DNA of 64,000 nt from Prevotella sp. (GCA_024688365.1 JAILEG010000033.1:1-64000); one strand, 5' to 3'; counted from the first letter of the stretch, positions 36,623 through 46,647 are shown. Made by a program: numbers and translations. The notes: generated by a model not told the origin, from the letters alone.

Positions 36623-38095
36623 ATGATGAAGAAACTATCCATACTGTTCCTCCTCACGGCTGTCATCATGATGGCTTCCTGCTCTGATGACGACACTTTC
36701 ACGACATCAAAGAGCAATCTGCTGACGTTCACGGCTGACACGCTTCGGCTCGACACAACCTTCTCCAACGTCCCGACACCCACAAAGGACTTCTGGGTCT
36801 ACAATCACTCTGGCGACGGACTGCGCCTTACCAATGTACGTCTGGCACAAGGCAACCAGACGGACTTCCGTGTCAACGTTGATGGAATTGAGCTTAATGC
36901 CGCCAACGGCTACCAAGCCAGCAATCTGGAGGTGCGCAACAAGGACAGTATCCGTGTCTTCGTTGAGATGACCTCACCCCGCAACAACGGGACAGAGCCT
37001 GAAGAAATCACTGACTATCTCATCTTCACCTTGGAGAGCGGCATGCAGCAGAAGGTATGTCTCAGTGTCTTCAGCTGGGACGCTCAGCTGCTGAAAGGAC
37101 TGGAGATAAAAGAGAACACCATCCTCACAGGCACCCGTCCCATCGTCCTGCAGGACACGCTGAGGGTGGATGCAGGCGTGACGCTCACCCTCCCTGCGGG
37201 CACAACACTCTACTTCTCAGACAAGGCAGCCATTGATGTCCACGGAACCCTGCACTGTGAGGGCACGGCCGAACAGCCCGTTACGCTCCGCGGCGACCGG
37301 CTCGACTGGATGTTCGACTATCTTCCCTACGACCGTATCAGCGGACAGTGGCAGGGCATACGCTTCCGCAAGGGCAGCTACGGCAACATCCTCACGCATA
37401 CCGACCTGCACTCGGCCTACAACGGTATCGTATGTGATGCCGACACGACCACGAGCCAGAAGCTGATACTTGCCAACTCGACCGTACACAACTGCCAAGG
37501 ATATGGCCTGCAAGCCACCAACTGCGCCATTGATGCCTACAATACACAGTTTTCCAACACCTTGATGGACTGTGCCTCCTTCACCGGAGGAAAGGTAACG
37601 CTGACCCACTGCACACTTGCCCAGTTCTATCCCTTTGACAGCAAACGTGGCGCAGCCCTCAGTTTCGGCAACCACATCGGACAACGGGAATATCCCCTGC
37701 AGGCCTTCAATGTCACCAACACCCTTGTGACAGGCTATGCCGATGACCAGCTTATGGGTGACAACGGAAAGGAAATGACAGCCAACTACCAGTTCGACCA
37801 CTGCATCCTCCGCACCAGCAAGCCCAAGGACGAATCTCTGCTGGCCCATTTCACTGATGTGACATGGGAGAACACCAAGGATCATCCTGATGGCGGCGAC
37901 AAACAGTTTGCCAACGTTGATGCCGACAAGCAGTATTATGACCTGCACCTGGGTAAGAAGTCACCTGCCGTCAATACCGGAACTTCCCTCACTGATTCCC
38001 GTTTCGCCACTGACCATGACGGAAAGCAGCGGGACGCAACCCCCGACATCGGATGCTTCGAGCTGGCAGATGAGGAACAGACGGGGAGCGAGTGA
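36623..38095 (+). CDS. lipoprotein with right-handed beta-helix
   Basis: A 490-residue lipoprotein with signal MMKKLSILFLLTAVIMMASC and the acidic SDDD sorting start for surface export in Bacteroidetes. An N-terminal beta domain (residues 30-160) precedes a parallel beta-helix (about 170-430) with repeats such as LILANSTVHNCQGYGLQATNC and VTLTHCTLAQFYPF. The end, SPAVNTGTSLTDSRFATDHDGKQRDATPDIGCFE, is the choice-of-anchor/beta-helix cap seen in many Bacteroidetes surface proteins. Function unknown; adhesion or polysaccharide binding is possible. Confidence 0.78.
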   Translation: MMKKLSILFLLTAVIMMASCSDDDTFTTSKSNLLTFTADTLRLDTTFSNVPTPTKDFWVYNHSGDGLRLTNVRLAQGNQTDFRVNVDGIELNAANGYQASNLEVRNKDSIRVFVEMTSPRNNGTEPEEITDYLIFTLESGMQQKVCLSVFSWDAQLLKGLEIKENTILTGTRPIVLQDTLRVDAGVTLTLPAGTTLYFSDKAAIDVHGTLHCEGTAEQPVTLRGDRLDWMFDYLPYDRISGQWQGIRFRKGSYGNILTHTDLHSAYNGIVCDADTTTSQKLILANSTVHNCQGYGLQATNCAIDAYNTQFSNTLMDCASFTGGKVTLTHCTLAQFYPFDSKRGAALSFGNHIGQREYPLQAFNVTNTLVTGYADDQLMGDNGKEMTANYQFDHCILRTSKPKDESLLAHFTDVTWENTKDHPDGGDKQFANVDADKQYYDLHLGKKSPAVNTGTSLTDSRFATDHDGKQRDATPDIGCFELADEEQTGSE

Positions 38096-38207
38096 ACAAG
38101 CAGACAAGTCACAAGTGGAGAAGTGGATGGAATCATTATAATGAATTATAAAGCTGGAATTACCTTCAATCGTTCAATATGAATTGTGAATTTAAAGACA
38201 AACAGTT

Positions 38208-38687
38208 ATGAAAACAATAGACCTAAGCATCAAGATTGGCTTCTGCCAACCTGACGAACTATCTGCCGAAGAGCAGCATCTTGTCCAGACGGCTATTACT
38301 GCCACAGGCAACAGCTACTCACCTTACAGCCGTTTCAGAGTGGGAGCGGCCCTCCTCCTCGCCGACGGCACTGAGATTATGGGGGCCAACCAGGAGAACG
38401 CAGCCTTCCCCTCCAGCCTCTGTGCGGAGCGCAGTGCCATATTCGCCGCCCAGTCAACCCATCCCGACCAAGCCATCACCACACTTGCCATTGCAGCCGG
38501 CAACGAGTACGGCCTGATGCGTGAGCCCATCGTGCCCTGTGGTGCCTGCCGCCAGGTCATCCTTGAGATGGAGGACCGCTACAAGCAGCCTGTCCGCATA
38601 CTTCTCTATGGCACATCCGGTGTCTATGTCATCAACACGGTCAAGGATATTCTTCCCCTCCAGTTCGTGGGTGAGTCCATGAAATGA
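38208..38687 (+). CDS. cdd: cytidine deaminase
   Basis: A 159-residue cytoplasmic enzyme deaminating cytidine and deoxycytidine in pyrimidine salvage. Zinc site residues are in LCAERSAIFAA (Cys and the proton-shuttle Glu near residues 67-69) and PCGACRQVILE (two Cys near residues 106-109). A DUF4250 gene follows after 25 bases on the same strand. Confidence 0.94.
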   Translation: MKTIDLSIKIGFCQPDELSAEEQHLVQTAITATGNSYSPYSRFRVGAALLLADGTEIMGANQENAAFPSSLCAERSAIFAAQSTHPDQAITTLAIAAGNEYGLMREPIVPCGACRQVILEMEDRYKQPVRILLYGTSGVYVINTVKDILPLQFVGESMK

Positions 38688-38712
38688 TGCACCCCCACTT
38701 AACCTTGCTCAC

Positions 38713-38922
38713 ATGGATTATCTTCCCCACGACCCAGCCATCCTCGTCAGCAGCGTGAACATGCTGCTGCGTGATGAGGAATTCGACACGCTTGAAGAAC
38801 TCTGTTACAACTTCAATGAGACCCCTGAACACCTCAAATCCTACCTCCATCAGGCAGGATTTGTCTACAGCGACTCACAGCGCCAGTTCCGTCCCATAGG
38901 CTTTGATAGTGCCCCTGGATAA
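38713..38922 (+). CDS. DUF4250 domain-containing protein
   Basis: A 69-residue cytoplasmic protein (MDYLPHDPAILVSSVNMLLRDEEFDTLEELC, then YLHQAGFVYSDSQRQFRP). The pattern matches the short DUF4250 family of Bacteroidetes and Firmicutes, which has a winged-helix-like feel and unknown function. It is co-transcribed with cdd. Confidence 0.8.
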   Translation: MDYLPHDPAILVSSVNMLLRDEEFDTLEELCYNFNETPEHLKSYLHQAGFVYSDSQRQFRPIGFDSAPG

Positions 38923-39024
38923 CAGGGTCAGGCTGCCAGGTGCTTAAGACAACATGGCATCTCATCCTTAAAACCTGGAAAATTTAAGCCTCTTGCCCGC
39001 CGCACTTCCCGTATCACTATATGC

Positions 39025-39086
39025 TTATCCCCAATAGGCTCATCAAAAACACATCTAACAGTTTCTGATGAGCCTATTGGGGATAA
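39025..39086. repeat. perfect 21-base inverted repeat with 20-base loop
   Basis: Arms at 39025-39045 and 39066-39086 (core CCCCAATAGGCTCATCA) are perfect complements. There is no adjacent T run, so this is not a standard terminator. It is the main content of the 325-base gap, together with a promoter box at 39143. Confidence 0.9.
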
Positions 39087-39142
39087 ATGGGATAAAAACA
39101 AAAATCCTGCATAATTAATACCATCAAATCAGATTTATTCGT

Positions 39143-39150
39143 TAACTTTG
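39143..39150 (+). promoter_or_regulatory. -7 promoter box (TAACTTTG) for the beta-helix protein
   Basis: This is an exact TAnnTTTG match giving a leader of about 90 bases to the ATG at 39248. Confidence 0.6.
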
Positions 39151-39247
39151 CACATATTATCCAACAGAACTGTCAATATACTCTGTTTTTAGCTCTAAAA
39201 TAAATAATTTTTAATTTATAACCTAATTATTAACATAGAAGAAAATT

Positions 39248-40846
39248 ATGAAGAAAACGCTACTCTCAGCAGCAATGATTCTTGCGCTGTCATTGCAAAG
39301 TAACCCCACAGCAGCAAAAGTTCATTATGTAAAAGCAGGAGCAACGGGTGACGGCTCATCATGGGAATCGGCTGCAGGTGATCTCGATGCCATGCTGGAC
39401 GAAGCGAATACAGGAGATGAAATATGGATTGCGGCAGGCACCTACAAGCCCACCCGGCTCATCAGATCATCCAAAAAGAACTCTCGCACATTCACCCTGA
39501 AGGATGGAGTCGCACTCTATGGCGGCTTCAAAGGTACAGAGACCAGCAAGGACGAGCGTGAGCTGGCAGCATCCGGCAAGCCTTATGACTTTAAAAATGA
39601 GACCATCCTCAGCGGTGACGATGATATTGCCGACAGATGGGTACGCGCAATGATGGACGCATCAACCTATAGATATGGCTGGGAGACAGAGGATGGACTT
39701 ATCCCCGGAACTGCTGACAACAGCAACCACATCCTCTACACCTCAACAGAACTGACACATCCAACCATCATCAACGGTCTGACGCTGAAGGGCGGCAATG
39801 CTATGGTATGGAACGTGAAAGCAGCAGGAGCGGCACTCTATGCGCTTGGAAACATTCAGATGAGTGGCTGCAAGATAACAGAGAACAGTGCCTACTTCAC
39901 CGCCGAGAGCAGCACGAGTTCTGACACCAAGGGCGGTGCCGTGTATATCATAGGAAGCGGAGATGCCTCCATCACCAACTGCTACTTCACAAGGAACTAC
40001 AGCCACTCCAAATATGGAAACGGACTGGGTGGTGCCATCTATGCCAGCAAGACTACTATCAGCAACTGCCAGTTTGAGGACTGTGTGGCTCTGGATGCCG
40101 GAGGAGCTGTCTACAACGTTGACGGAACGGTCAGCGACTGCCAGTTCAGCAACTGCTACGCCTCTCAGGGCGGAGCGGTGTCAAACGGAGGAACCATCCG
40201 CAACTCCACCATCTTCGACTGCCGTGGACTGCTTGGAGGCGGACTGTTCAATGCCGGGAAAGCCTATGATGTGACCGTTGCCAACTGCTACGCTGACACA
40301 GAGGAGTATGGAAGTGACTTGGGAGGACAAGGTGGCGGTATCTACAACTACATGGGTGAAGTGTCAGGAGCTATTGTCTATAACAATACCTCATTCAAAG
40401 GTGGCGGTATCTTCATCCGAGGAGGAAAGGTGAGCAACTGCACCGTCCAGAACAATGCTGTCCGTGAAGGGACAGATGATGCTGACCTGGGATTCTATGA
40501 AGGTTCAAATGCGGCGGACAACGTGGCAAACACTGTCTATGGACCAGTGCCGGCTGATAACTTCACACAGCCTACCAACTTCGATGGCATAGCCACAACA
40601 GATCAAGAGGCTGAGGCCATCCACAACGCATCGTGGGCATTGGCTCCTGGTTCCTCATTATCAGGACAGGGCTATGAGGCAAGCACAAACAGTATCAGCC
40701 GTAAGGAGAGCCACACAAGCACGGAACAGACAGCTTACTTCACCCTGGACGGAATGTGTACGCAGCCTGCACGGGCAGGTATCTATGTCAAGCAGATCCG
40801 TCGTTCCGATGGTACTGTCAGCACATCAAAAGTAATCATCAGATAG
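39248..40846 (+). CDS. secreted beta-helix (polymorphic-repeat-like) protein
   Basis: A 532-residue exported protein with signal MKKTLLSAAMILALSLQSNPTAA. VHYVKAGATGDGSSWESAAGDLDAML is the typical opening of Bacteroidetes beta-helix surface proteins. A helix of GGA(I/V)Y repeats follows (GGAVYIIGSGDASITNCYF, GGAIYASKTTISNCQF, GGAVYNVDGTVSDCQF). The C-terminus, ARAGIYVKQIRRSDGTVSTSKVIIR, resembles a T9SS sorting tail. It is probably a surface-anchored adhesin-like protein. Confidence 0.8.
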   Translation: MKKTLLSAAMILALSLQSNPTAAKVHYVKAGATGDGSSWESAAGDLDAMLDEANTGDEIWIAAGTYKPTRLIRSSKKNSRTFTLKDGVALYGGFKGTETSKDERELAASGKPYDFKNETILSGDDDIADRWVRAMMDASTYRYGWETEDGLIPGTADNSNHILYTSTELTHPTIINGLTLKGGNAMVWNVKAAGAALYALGNIQMSGCKITENSAYFTAESSTSSDTKGGAVYIIGSGDASITNCYFTRNYSHSKYGNGLGGAIYASKTTISNCQFEDCVALDAGGAVYNVDGTVSDCQFSNCYASQGGAVSNGGTIRNSTIFDCRGLLGGGLFNAGKAYDVTVANCYADTEEYGSDLGGQGGGIYNYMGEVSGAIVYNNTSFKGGGIFIRGGKVSNCTVQNNAVREGTDDADLGFYEGSNAADNVANTVYGPVPADNFTQPTNFDGIATTDQEAEAIHNASWALAPGSSLSGQGYEASTNSISRKESHTSTEQTAYFTLDGMCTQPARAGIYVKQIRRSDGTVSTSKVIIR

Positions 40847-40891
40847 TCATGCCAAGAATCGCTAAATGCCAAACAGCAGATGGCAAGCAGG

Positions 40892-42169
40892 CTATTCCAG
40901 CTTGAAAGTAACGGGCACCGAATACCAGACAGGGACGGGGAGACCATCTTCCCTGCCTGGTTCCCAATCCGGCATGGAGCGGACGACACGGAGAGCCTCC
41001 TCGTCCAGCCCCTTGGCGACAGACCTCACCACCTCTGCGTTGCTGACAGAGCCATCCCTGTTGACACGGAATCTGACGACGACACGCCCCTCATGCCCCG
41101 CTTTCACTTCCTCCTTGGGATAGCTCATATTATTCTTCAGATACTCCATAAGGGCATGTAGCCCTCCGGGAAATTGCGGCATCTGGTCTACTACCGTGTA
41201 TATTTTATCTTCCGTTCCATCAGGTTGGGGCAGCTCCCCACCTGATGCTATGTCTTGACTCTGATAGTCCATACCTGTGATGACAAAATGCCCATTATGT
41301 CTCCCCAACTTCACCAGATATTCATCACTGACATCTGTCGTGCGCTCTATCCCTATTCTGACCTTATATAGTCCCTTCTGATTACCTGGAGTGATGGTAT
41401 ATTTAAAGGGCGACAGCGTGCTGTCATCCCAGAGGCCATCAAGAATGTTAATGAAATACGTCCTGTCCCCATCTCCATCCCATTGTTTCTTATCAATAAA
41501 GGTCTGGCAAAGATACTTTCTGTATGACGGTGCATCAAGGTCAATGGTATGATTGAGAGAGATGTATGAACGGAAAAGGGCTTTGAGGAAACTCTGCCCA
41601 TCCTGCCACTCTTCCTTCATCTTGACCACATGCTTCTCAAGTAAAGCATCAGAGACAGGACCATCCCAGCCATAAGGAATGGCATAGCCCATCTTTCGCC
41701 GGCCATCCTTATCAGTAACCATCCTTACAGGAATGTTTATCCATTCTTTGTCAGTAGGATCGAACAGTCTGACCTTGTACCATTCCTTCCCAAGCGACAG
41801 AACCTTTATGGTACTTGACACCATCCTGAAGTCGCTCAATGGAAGTAAAGGGAGATAATCGGACTCATTATAAAGTGAAAGTTTGTCAATAAGGGTCTGT
41901 GTCAGATATTTACGCTCACGTTCCTCAAATTCATCCCAGTCGGTTGAGGAGTCCTCTACTACAAATCTGTAATAGGCCTTGATAACCGCTATATCCTTTG
42001 CCGTGTCAACAGCAATGGCTTTCTGTTTTGTGACGACAGAAACACTGTCCTTGCCCTTCAATGCCGATACAGCAGAACTGTCAGCCCTGGAAAACAGCCA
42101 CAAGAGCAAGCCCCCGCCAACGAGAACAGTCAGCAGGCAGGAAAGAGCAAGTTTTTTAGTCGGTGTCAT
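40892..42169 (-). CDS. TonB-like protein with two extracytoplasmic DUF3828-like domains
   Basis: A 425-residue protein with one N-terminal membrane span (LALSCLLTVLVGGGLLLWLF). The periplasmic part has two similar helical/beta segments (about residues 60-190 and 190-305, both with a YLxQTxIDK core), reminiscent of DUF3828. A C-terminal TonB domain spans about residues 330-425 (MPQFPGGLHALMEYLKNNMSYP, VRFRVNRDGSVSNAEVVRS). The usual Pro-rich TonB linker is absent. It may be a TonB_C protein for a special role rather than the main energy transducer. Confidence 0.8.
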   Translation of the reverse strand: MTPTKKLALSCLLTVLVGGGLLLWLFSRADSSAVSALKGKDSVSVVTKQKAIAVDTAKDIAVIKAYYRFVVEDSSTDWDEFEERERKYLTQTLIDKLSLYNESDYLPLLPLSDFRMVSSTIKVLSLGKEWYKVRLFDPTDKEWINIPVRMVTDKDGRRKMGYAIPYGWDGPVSDALLEKHVVKMKEEWQDGQSFLKALFRSYISLNHTIDLDAPSYRKYLCQTFIDKKQWDGDGDRTYFINILDGLWDDSTLSPFKYTITPGNQKGLYKVRIGIERTTDVSDEYLVKLGRHNGHFVITGMDYQSQDIASGGELPQPDGTEDKIYTVVDQMPQFPGGLHALMEYLKNNMSYPKEEVKAGHEGRVVVRFRVNRDGSVSNAEVVRSVAKGLDEEALRVVRSMPDWEPGREDGLPVPVWYSVPVTFKLE

Positions 42170-42247
42170 ATTTATTCAAGGCTTAGTTATCATGCAGCCT
42201 TGGTCAGCCTTAAATCATTTTGAGATTGTTGTTTTCGGCAGCCTTAA

Positions 42248-42338
42248 AACAGATGACCGTAGGGACTGATTCCCCCGCCTGTCCGAATCCTCTTGGAAAA
42301 CGGGGACAGACAAGGGCATCTGTCCCTACGGTCTGTGA
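42248..42338. repeat. CCGTAGGGAC inverted-repeat element
   Basis: GACCGTAGGGAC (42255-42266) pairs with its complement at 42322-42333. The outer bases are also similar, and inside lies a second pair, CTGTCC/GGACAG. It has the form of a short non-autonomous mobile element between the TonB-like gene and cysS. Confidence 0.7.
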
Positions 42339-42354
42339 GAAGGAGTGCGTGCCG

Positions 42355-43842
42355 CTACTTGTCAAGTTTCCAGGTGACACCGTCCTTGGTGTCCTTCACC
42401 TGGAAACCGGCAGCTGCGAGGGAGTCACGAATCTGGTCGCTGACAGCCCAGTTCTTCTCAGCCTTGGCCTTGGCACGAAGGTCGAGAACCATATCGACAA
42501 CCTTGCCGTAAGCCTCCTCACGTGCATCGTTGTTGGCACTGCGCTCGTTGCGGAGACCAAGGATGTCAAAGGCAAAGAGGTTCATCACCTCCGTGAGTTC
42601 CTTCAGGTCATCAGGTGAAATCTGTGCCTTGTGGTCTACAAGGATGTTGACCAAGTGACATGCCTCAAAGAGAGCAGAGATGACAGCGGGCGTCATCAAG
42701 TCGTCATTCATCGCCTCATAGCACTTCTGACGAAGACTGCCTACGAACTTTCCTGTACTCTCATCAGAGGCAGCAGCAGTCTGCACACGTGCCAGGTCCT
42801 CGATGCCGTTCATCAGCCGCTCATATCCTTTCTCGGCAGCCAGCAGGGCCTCGTTGGAGAAGTCGACCGTGCCACGGTAATGGGCCGTGAGGATGAAGAA
42901 GCGGATGGTCATCGGCGAGTAAGCCTGCGTGAGACTCTCGTGGCTGCCTGTGAAGAACTGCTCAAGCGTAATGAAGTTGCCAAGCGACTTACCCATCTTC
43001 TGCCCGTTGATGGTAATCATGTTGTTGTGCATCCAGTACTTCACCATCTCGTCACCCTGTGAGGCCACCGCCTGTGCTATCTCACACTCATGATGCGGGA
43101 ACACAAGGTCCATGCCACCGCCATGAATGTCGAAATGGCTGCCCAAATACTTCCGTCCCATCGCCGTACACTCGCAATGCCAGCCAGGGAAGCCATTGCT
43201 CCAAGGTGACGGCCAGCGCATGATATGCTCAGGCATGGCCCGCTTCCAAAGGGCGAAATCAGCCTGGTTGCGCTTCTCGCCGATTCCTGCCAGCTCACGG
43301 GAGTTGTTGACCATATCGGTCAGGTTACGGCCTGAGAGTACACCATATCGGTGGTCATTGTTATATTTCTCCACATCGAAGTAGATGCTTCCGTTGCTCT
43401 CGTAGGCATAGCCGTTGGCAAGAATCTGCTTCACCAGCTCCTCCTGCTCAATGATATGCCCCGTTGCGTGCGGCTCAATGCTTGGCGGCAGCACATTCAG
43501 TGCCCGCATGGCATCGTGATAGCGGTTAGTGTAATGCTGTGCTATCTCCATTGGCTCCAGCTGCTCCAGCCGTGCCTTCTTCGCAATCTTGTCATCGCCC
43601 TCATCGGCATCATGCTCCAGATGGCCCACATCGGTGATGTTGCGCACATAGCGCACCTTGTAGCCAATGTGCTTCAGATAGCGGAAGAGAATGTCAAAGG
43701 TGATGGCAGGGCGTGCGTGTCCCAGGTGCGGGTCACCATAGACGGTCGGGCCGCAGACGTACATACCCACGTTCGGTGCTGCTATCGGCTGGAAGAGTTC
43801 CTTCCTCCTGTGCAGCGTATTGTAAATAACCAAGTCTTGCAT
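42355..43842 (-). CDS. cysS: cysteinyl-tRNA synthetase
   Basis: A 495-residue class I synthetase. The start at 43842 ([15 protein letters not shown]) fits homologues; the longer frame crosses the promoter. The HIGH-type motif is [13 protein letters not shown] near residue 40, the zinc Cys lies in the preceding [10 protein letters not shown] and in WHCECTAMG, and KMSKS appears as KMGKSLGN near residue 280. It charges tRNA(Cys). Confidence 0.96.
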   Translation of the reverse strand: MQDLVIYNTLHRRKELFQPIAAPNVGMYVCGPTVYGDPHLGHARPAITFDILFRYLKHIGYKVRYVRNITDVGHLEHDADEGDDKIAKKARLEQLEPMEIAQHYTNRYHDAMRALNVLPPSIEPHATGHIIEQEELVKQILANGYAYESNGSIYFDVEKYNNDHRYGVLSGRNLTDMVNNSRELAGIGEKRNQADFALWKRAMPEHIMRWPSPWSNGFPGWHCECTAMGRKYLGSHFDIHGGGMDLVFPHHECEIAQAVASQGDEMVKYWMHNNMITINGQKMGKSLGNFITLEQFFTGSHESLTQAYSPMTIRFFILTAHYRGTVDFSNEALLAAEKGYERLMNGIEDLARVQTAAASDESTGKFVGSLRQKCYEAMNDDLMTPAVISALFEACHLVNILVDHKAQISPDDLKELTEVMNLFAFDILGLRNERSANNDAREEAYGKVVDMVLDLRAKAKAEKNWAVSDQIRDSLAAAGFQVKDTKDGVTWKLDK

Positions 43843-43866
43843 AATATTCTGATTTGATACTGATTG

Positions 43867-43874
43867 CAAAGTTA
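43867..43874 (-). promoter_or_regulatory. -7 promoter box (TAACTTTG) for cysS
   Basis: This is an exact TAnnTTTG match with a TTTTG upstream, giving a leader of about 20 bases. The rest of the 400-base divergent gap to 44242 shows no gene, only AT-rich sequence and a weak hairpin near 43967-44000. Confidence 0.6.
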
Positions 43875-44163
43875 CACTAAAAAACTGACAAAACGGTATC
43901 AACGAGGAAAGATCTACAACCTGAAGCAGGGTCATAGATGATAAAACCCTCTTGAGCCTTCTCGCAGCCTCAACGCTCCGATTCCTTGAAGGTTTTGAAG
44001 CGTTCAGAGCCCTGTTCTCCTCAGGGGGTCAGTTTTCTTTTCCTTGTCTTTCTTATTTTCACCTCTTCCATACTATCATCATTTCAGTCTTGCAAAAATA
44101 AGATATATTTTCCATAAAAGCAAATTAAACCTGTGTTTTTCATTGTCAGGAACAATTTATTTA

Positions 44164-44171
44164 TATCTTTG
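44164..44171 (+). promoter_or_regulatory. -7 promoter box (TATCTTTG) for the YbjQ gene
   Basis: This is an exact TAnnTTTG match giving a leader of about 65 bases. Confidence 0.55.
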
Positions 44172-44242
44172 CCAAATGATAGGTCACAGGCCTTGACTAT
44201 GCCCTATCCATAAGAACTTTCACTAACTAAAAACATACAAGT

Positions 44243-44560
44243 ATGATTATCACAACAACCCCTACCATTGAGGGACATCCCGTCTTAGAGTACAAAGGTA
44301 TCGTGACAGGAGAGACAATTATCGGAGCCAACTTCGTCAAAGATTTCCTTGCCAGCATCCGCGACTTCATCGGCGGACGCAGCGCAGCCTATGAGAAGGT
44401 GCTGCGGGAAGGAAAGGACACCTCACTGCAGGAGATGGCACAGCGTGCTGAAGAGCTGGGAGCCAATGCCATCATAGGCATGGACCTGGACTATGAGACC
44501 CTGGGACAGGGTGGCTCCATGCTGATGGTCACCTGTTCTGGGACGGCCGTGAGAATATAG
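44243..44560 (+). CDS. YbjQ/UPF0145 family protein
   Basis: A 105-residue cytoplasmic protein with the family's full length: [30 protein letters not shown] at the start and [20 protein letters not shown] near residue 73. Homologues form pentamers and have been called heavy-metal-binding, but their function is unsettled. It is convergent with the sulfatase gene. Confidence 0.93.
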   Translation: MIITTTPTIEGHPVLEYKGIVTGETIIGANFVKDFLASIRDFIGGRSAAYEKVLREGKDTSLQEMAQRAEELGANAIIGMDLDYETLGQGGSMLMVTCSGTAVRI

Positions 44561-44625
44561 TCTCGCTGGGGTGGTCCGCCCACTGACAGAGAACCGGCAT
44601 GCAGGGCGGCACCACTGCCGGGTGT

Positions 44626-46569
44626 CTATCGCCCCAAGATCATCTGGAAGTAGATAAGCCTCAGCAGATTGCGTGCTGCCGTCTGCCGTTCTGCCTTCTC
44701 ATAGTAAGACTTGTCAGCCAGCAGCTGTTCCACATTCGAACTGTAAAAGGCCGAGTCAGGGAGACTGCTGTCAAGCAGGTTCCTGCCCAACTTCATATAG
44801 TGCGTGTGGCGGAAGGCAAACGGTGCAAGGGTGGAGAGGATGTCATCATGGCTTCCCCACCGTTGCGTCAGCTGCCTGTAAACGGGCCTGCGGAGCGAAG
44901 GCGGCAAGTAGATATAGAGTGGTACGGAGCGTTCCCACCGCTTGCTGACGGCACTATAGTCGAGAATGGAACGCACATTATGGTCGCCCGTGATGACGAG
45001 TATGGTGTTACGGGCAGCCGGAGAGGCCTTGAACCGGTCAAGGAAATCCGCCAGGACTTTATTATAATATCTGAATCCGGTAATATACTTGCCCAGCACC
45101 TTACGGTCATGCTCGGCAAAGCATGGCTTCAGATAGAAACTGTCAGGCAGCTCTGGCAGCCTCAGCCCTTTCGGGAACTCGAAAGGGGGATGATTGGTCG
45201 TGGTCATTGCCATCAGCATCTTCGGCTTACGGGCTGGTGCGTTCAGCTGGTCGAGGATGGCTGTAAAGAGGTGTTCATCGAAGACCCCCACACTGTTGAA
45301 TCCTGCATTGGGATAGTCCCGCAAGATGCTGAACTTGTCGTATATAGTCTGGAAATGCTGATGGATGAGCGACTCGGCACAGTTCTCCCATGCCATATCC
45401 ATTCCTGAGATGAACTCCGTGTGGTATCCGCTCTCATTGAAAGGCAGGGCCATCGAGGTGGGAAGTGGCTGCAGGCGGAAAGCCGAGGCAAAGAAGCGTG
45501 GGAAAGGTGTGCAGACGGTGAGGTTCTCTATTGATGCCACCGTACCGTTCTGCACTGACTGGAAGTTGCGGAAGAGCAGGTCCTCCTGCAAGTGGCGGCG
45601 CATCCCGAAGAGCATTGGCGTGCGCGCACCGTCAAGCTCCATCAGGTAATTGCTCCAACTCTCGCTGTAGATGATGACGATGTTGGGCTGGGCATGCCGC
45701 AAGGTGTCAGGCACGGCACTGAAAAGAGCCTGCCTCAGTGCGGTGAGCGTGTCGGCCCTGTGCATCCGCACCCGTCCGCCAGTGTACTCATCAAGAGCCT
45801 CCTGGAGACTTCTGAAGTGATAGGTGGCCAGGAGCGTTGCCACAGGCTCCATCACAAAGGCGTTCTTCTTCTCCTTGTAAGCCTTCTTGAGCATATAGAT
45901 GCCATTGGGAACAATGTCATTGATGAGCTTGCTGCTGGAGACGAAGCTATCCTCTATCTGCAACGGGAAACGCCAGACGGAACCACGCAGGCACACCACC
46001 AATACGGCCACATACACGATGAGCCCCAGCCACTCTCTCCGCCTTGGCTGGCGCACAGCCCCGGAGGGACGTTCTATCCTCCCCGTCACCCATACGAAGA
46101 ATACCGCTGCGGCAAGTATCGACAGCAGGTCATATACACAATGATACTCCTCCCACACCGTCTGGAGCAGGCCCAGCGGTCCCTCATTGAAGAAGTCGAA
46201 GAAGGTGATGTTGATGTGTGAGTTGAAATTGGCATAGAATCCCAGGTCGATTCCGGCAAGGACGGCCGCCAGCAAATCGGCTGCGACAAAATAGAGACGG
46301 TTGAACCGGTGCAGGAAAAGCCCGTACCGCCTGTTCCGCCAAGCCAGTGAGACCAGCATCAGGACAGTGGGCAGAAGCAGCACGTAAGCCGCTATCTGGA
46401 AATCGAACCGGAGAGAATTGAAGACCATCATGGGGATGGCGGCACCATGCCCCTCGAAGGTGGAAAGGGGGACAAAGGCCATGACAAAGATACAACGGAC
46501 TGTCAGCAACACTGATACAAGGACAGCAGCATGCTGCAACAGCCGTACGATTTTCCTGGACATATCCAT
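44626..46569 (-). CDS. LTA synthase family sulfatase-fold membrane protein
   Basis: A 647-residue inner-membrane protein. Five hydrophobic segments fill residues 10-200, then a periplasmic sulfatase-like domain. The nucleophile Thr lies in QNGTVASIENLT near residue 345; metal ligands include IIYSESWSNY (Glu), GMDMAWEN and VITGDHN near residue 530. The family transfers phosphoglycerol or phosphoethanolamine from lipids to glycans. In a Gram-negative organism it would modify lipid A, O-antigen or other envelope glycans. Neighbouring genes on the same strand are a PAP2 lipid phosphatase and an epimerase. Confidence 0.88.
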   Translation of the reverse strand: MDMSRKIVRLLQHAAVLVSVLLTVRCIFVMAFVPLSTFEGHGAAIPMMVFNSLRFDFQIAAYVLLLPTVLMLVSLAWRNRRYGLFLHRFNRLYFVAADLLAAVLAGIDLGFYANFNSHINITFFDFFNEGPLGLLQTVWEEYHCVYDLLSILAAAVFFVWVTGRIERPSGAVRQPRRREWLGLIVYVAVLVVCLRGSVWRFPLQIEDSFVSSSKLINDIVPNGIYMLKKAYKEKKNAFVMEPVATLLATYHFRSLQEALDEYTGGRVRMHRADTLTALRQALFSAVPDTLRHAQPNIVIIYSESWSNYLMELDGARTPMLFGMRRHLQEDLLFRNFQSVQNGTVASIENLTVCTPFPRFFASAFRLQPLPTSMALPFNESGYHTEFISGMDMAWENCAESLIHQHFQTIYDKFSILRDYPNAGFNSVGVFDEHLFTAILDQLNAPARKPKMLMAMTTTNHPPFEFPKGLRLPELPDSFYLKPCFAEHDRKVLGKYITGFRYYNKVLADFLDRFKASPAARNTILVITGDHNVRSILDYSAVSKRWERSVPLYIYLPPSLRRPVYRQLTQRWGSHDDILSTLAPFAFRHTHYMKLGRNLLDSSLPDSAFYSSNVEQLLADKSYYEKAERQTAARNLLRLIYFQMILGR

Positions 46570-46639
46570 AATTGACGTTGGTTTTGTTTGTAGATAGGGT
46601 TTCTCAAGGAAATCCCTTATTATAAGTCTGAACCGTGTG

Positions 46640-46647
46640 CAAAGGTA
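46640..46647 (-). promoter_or_regulatory. -7 promoter box (TACCTTTG) for the sulfatase gene
   Basis: This is an exact TAnnTTTG match on the minus strand, with a leader of about 65 bases. Confidence 0.6.

Noticed and set aside
43843..44242. A tRNA or small RNA gene in the cysS-ybjQ gap
   Set aside because: No cloverleaf or T-loop sequence was found; only weak hairpins and AT-rich sequence are present.
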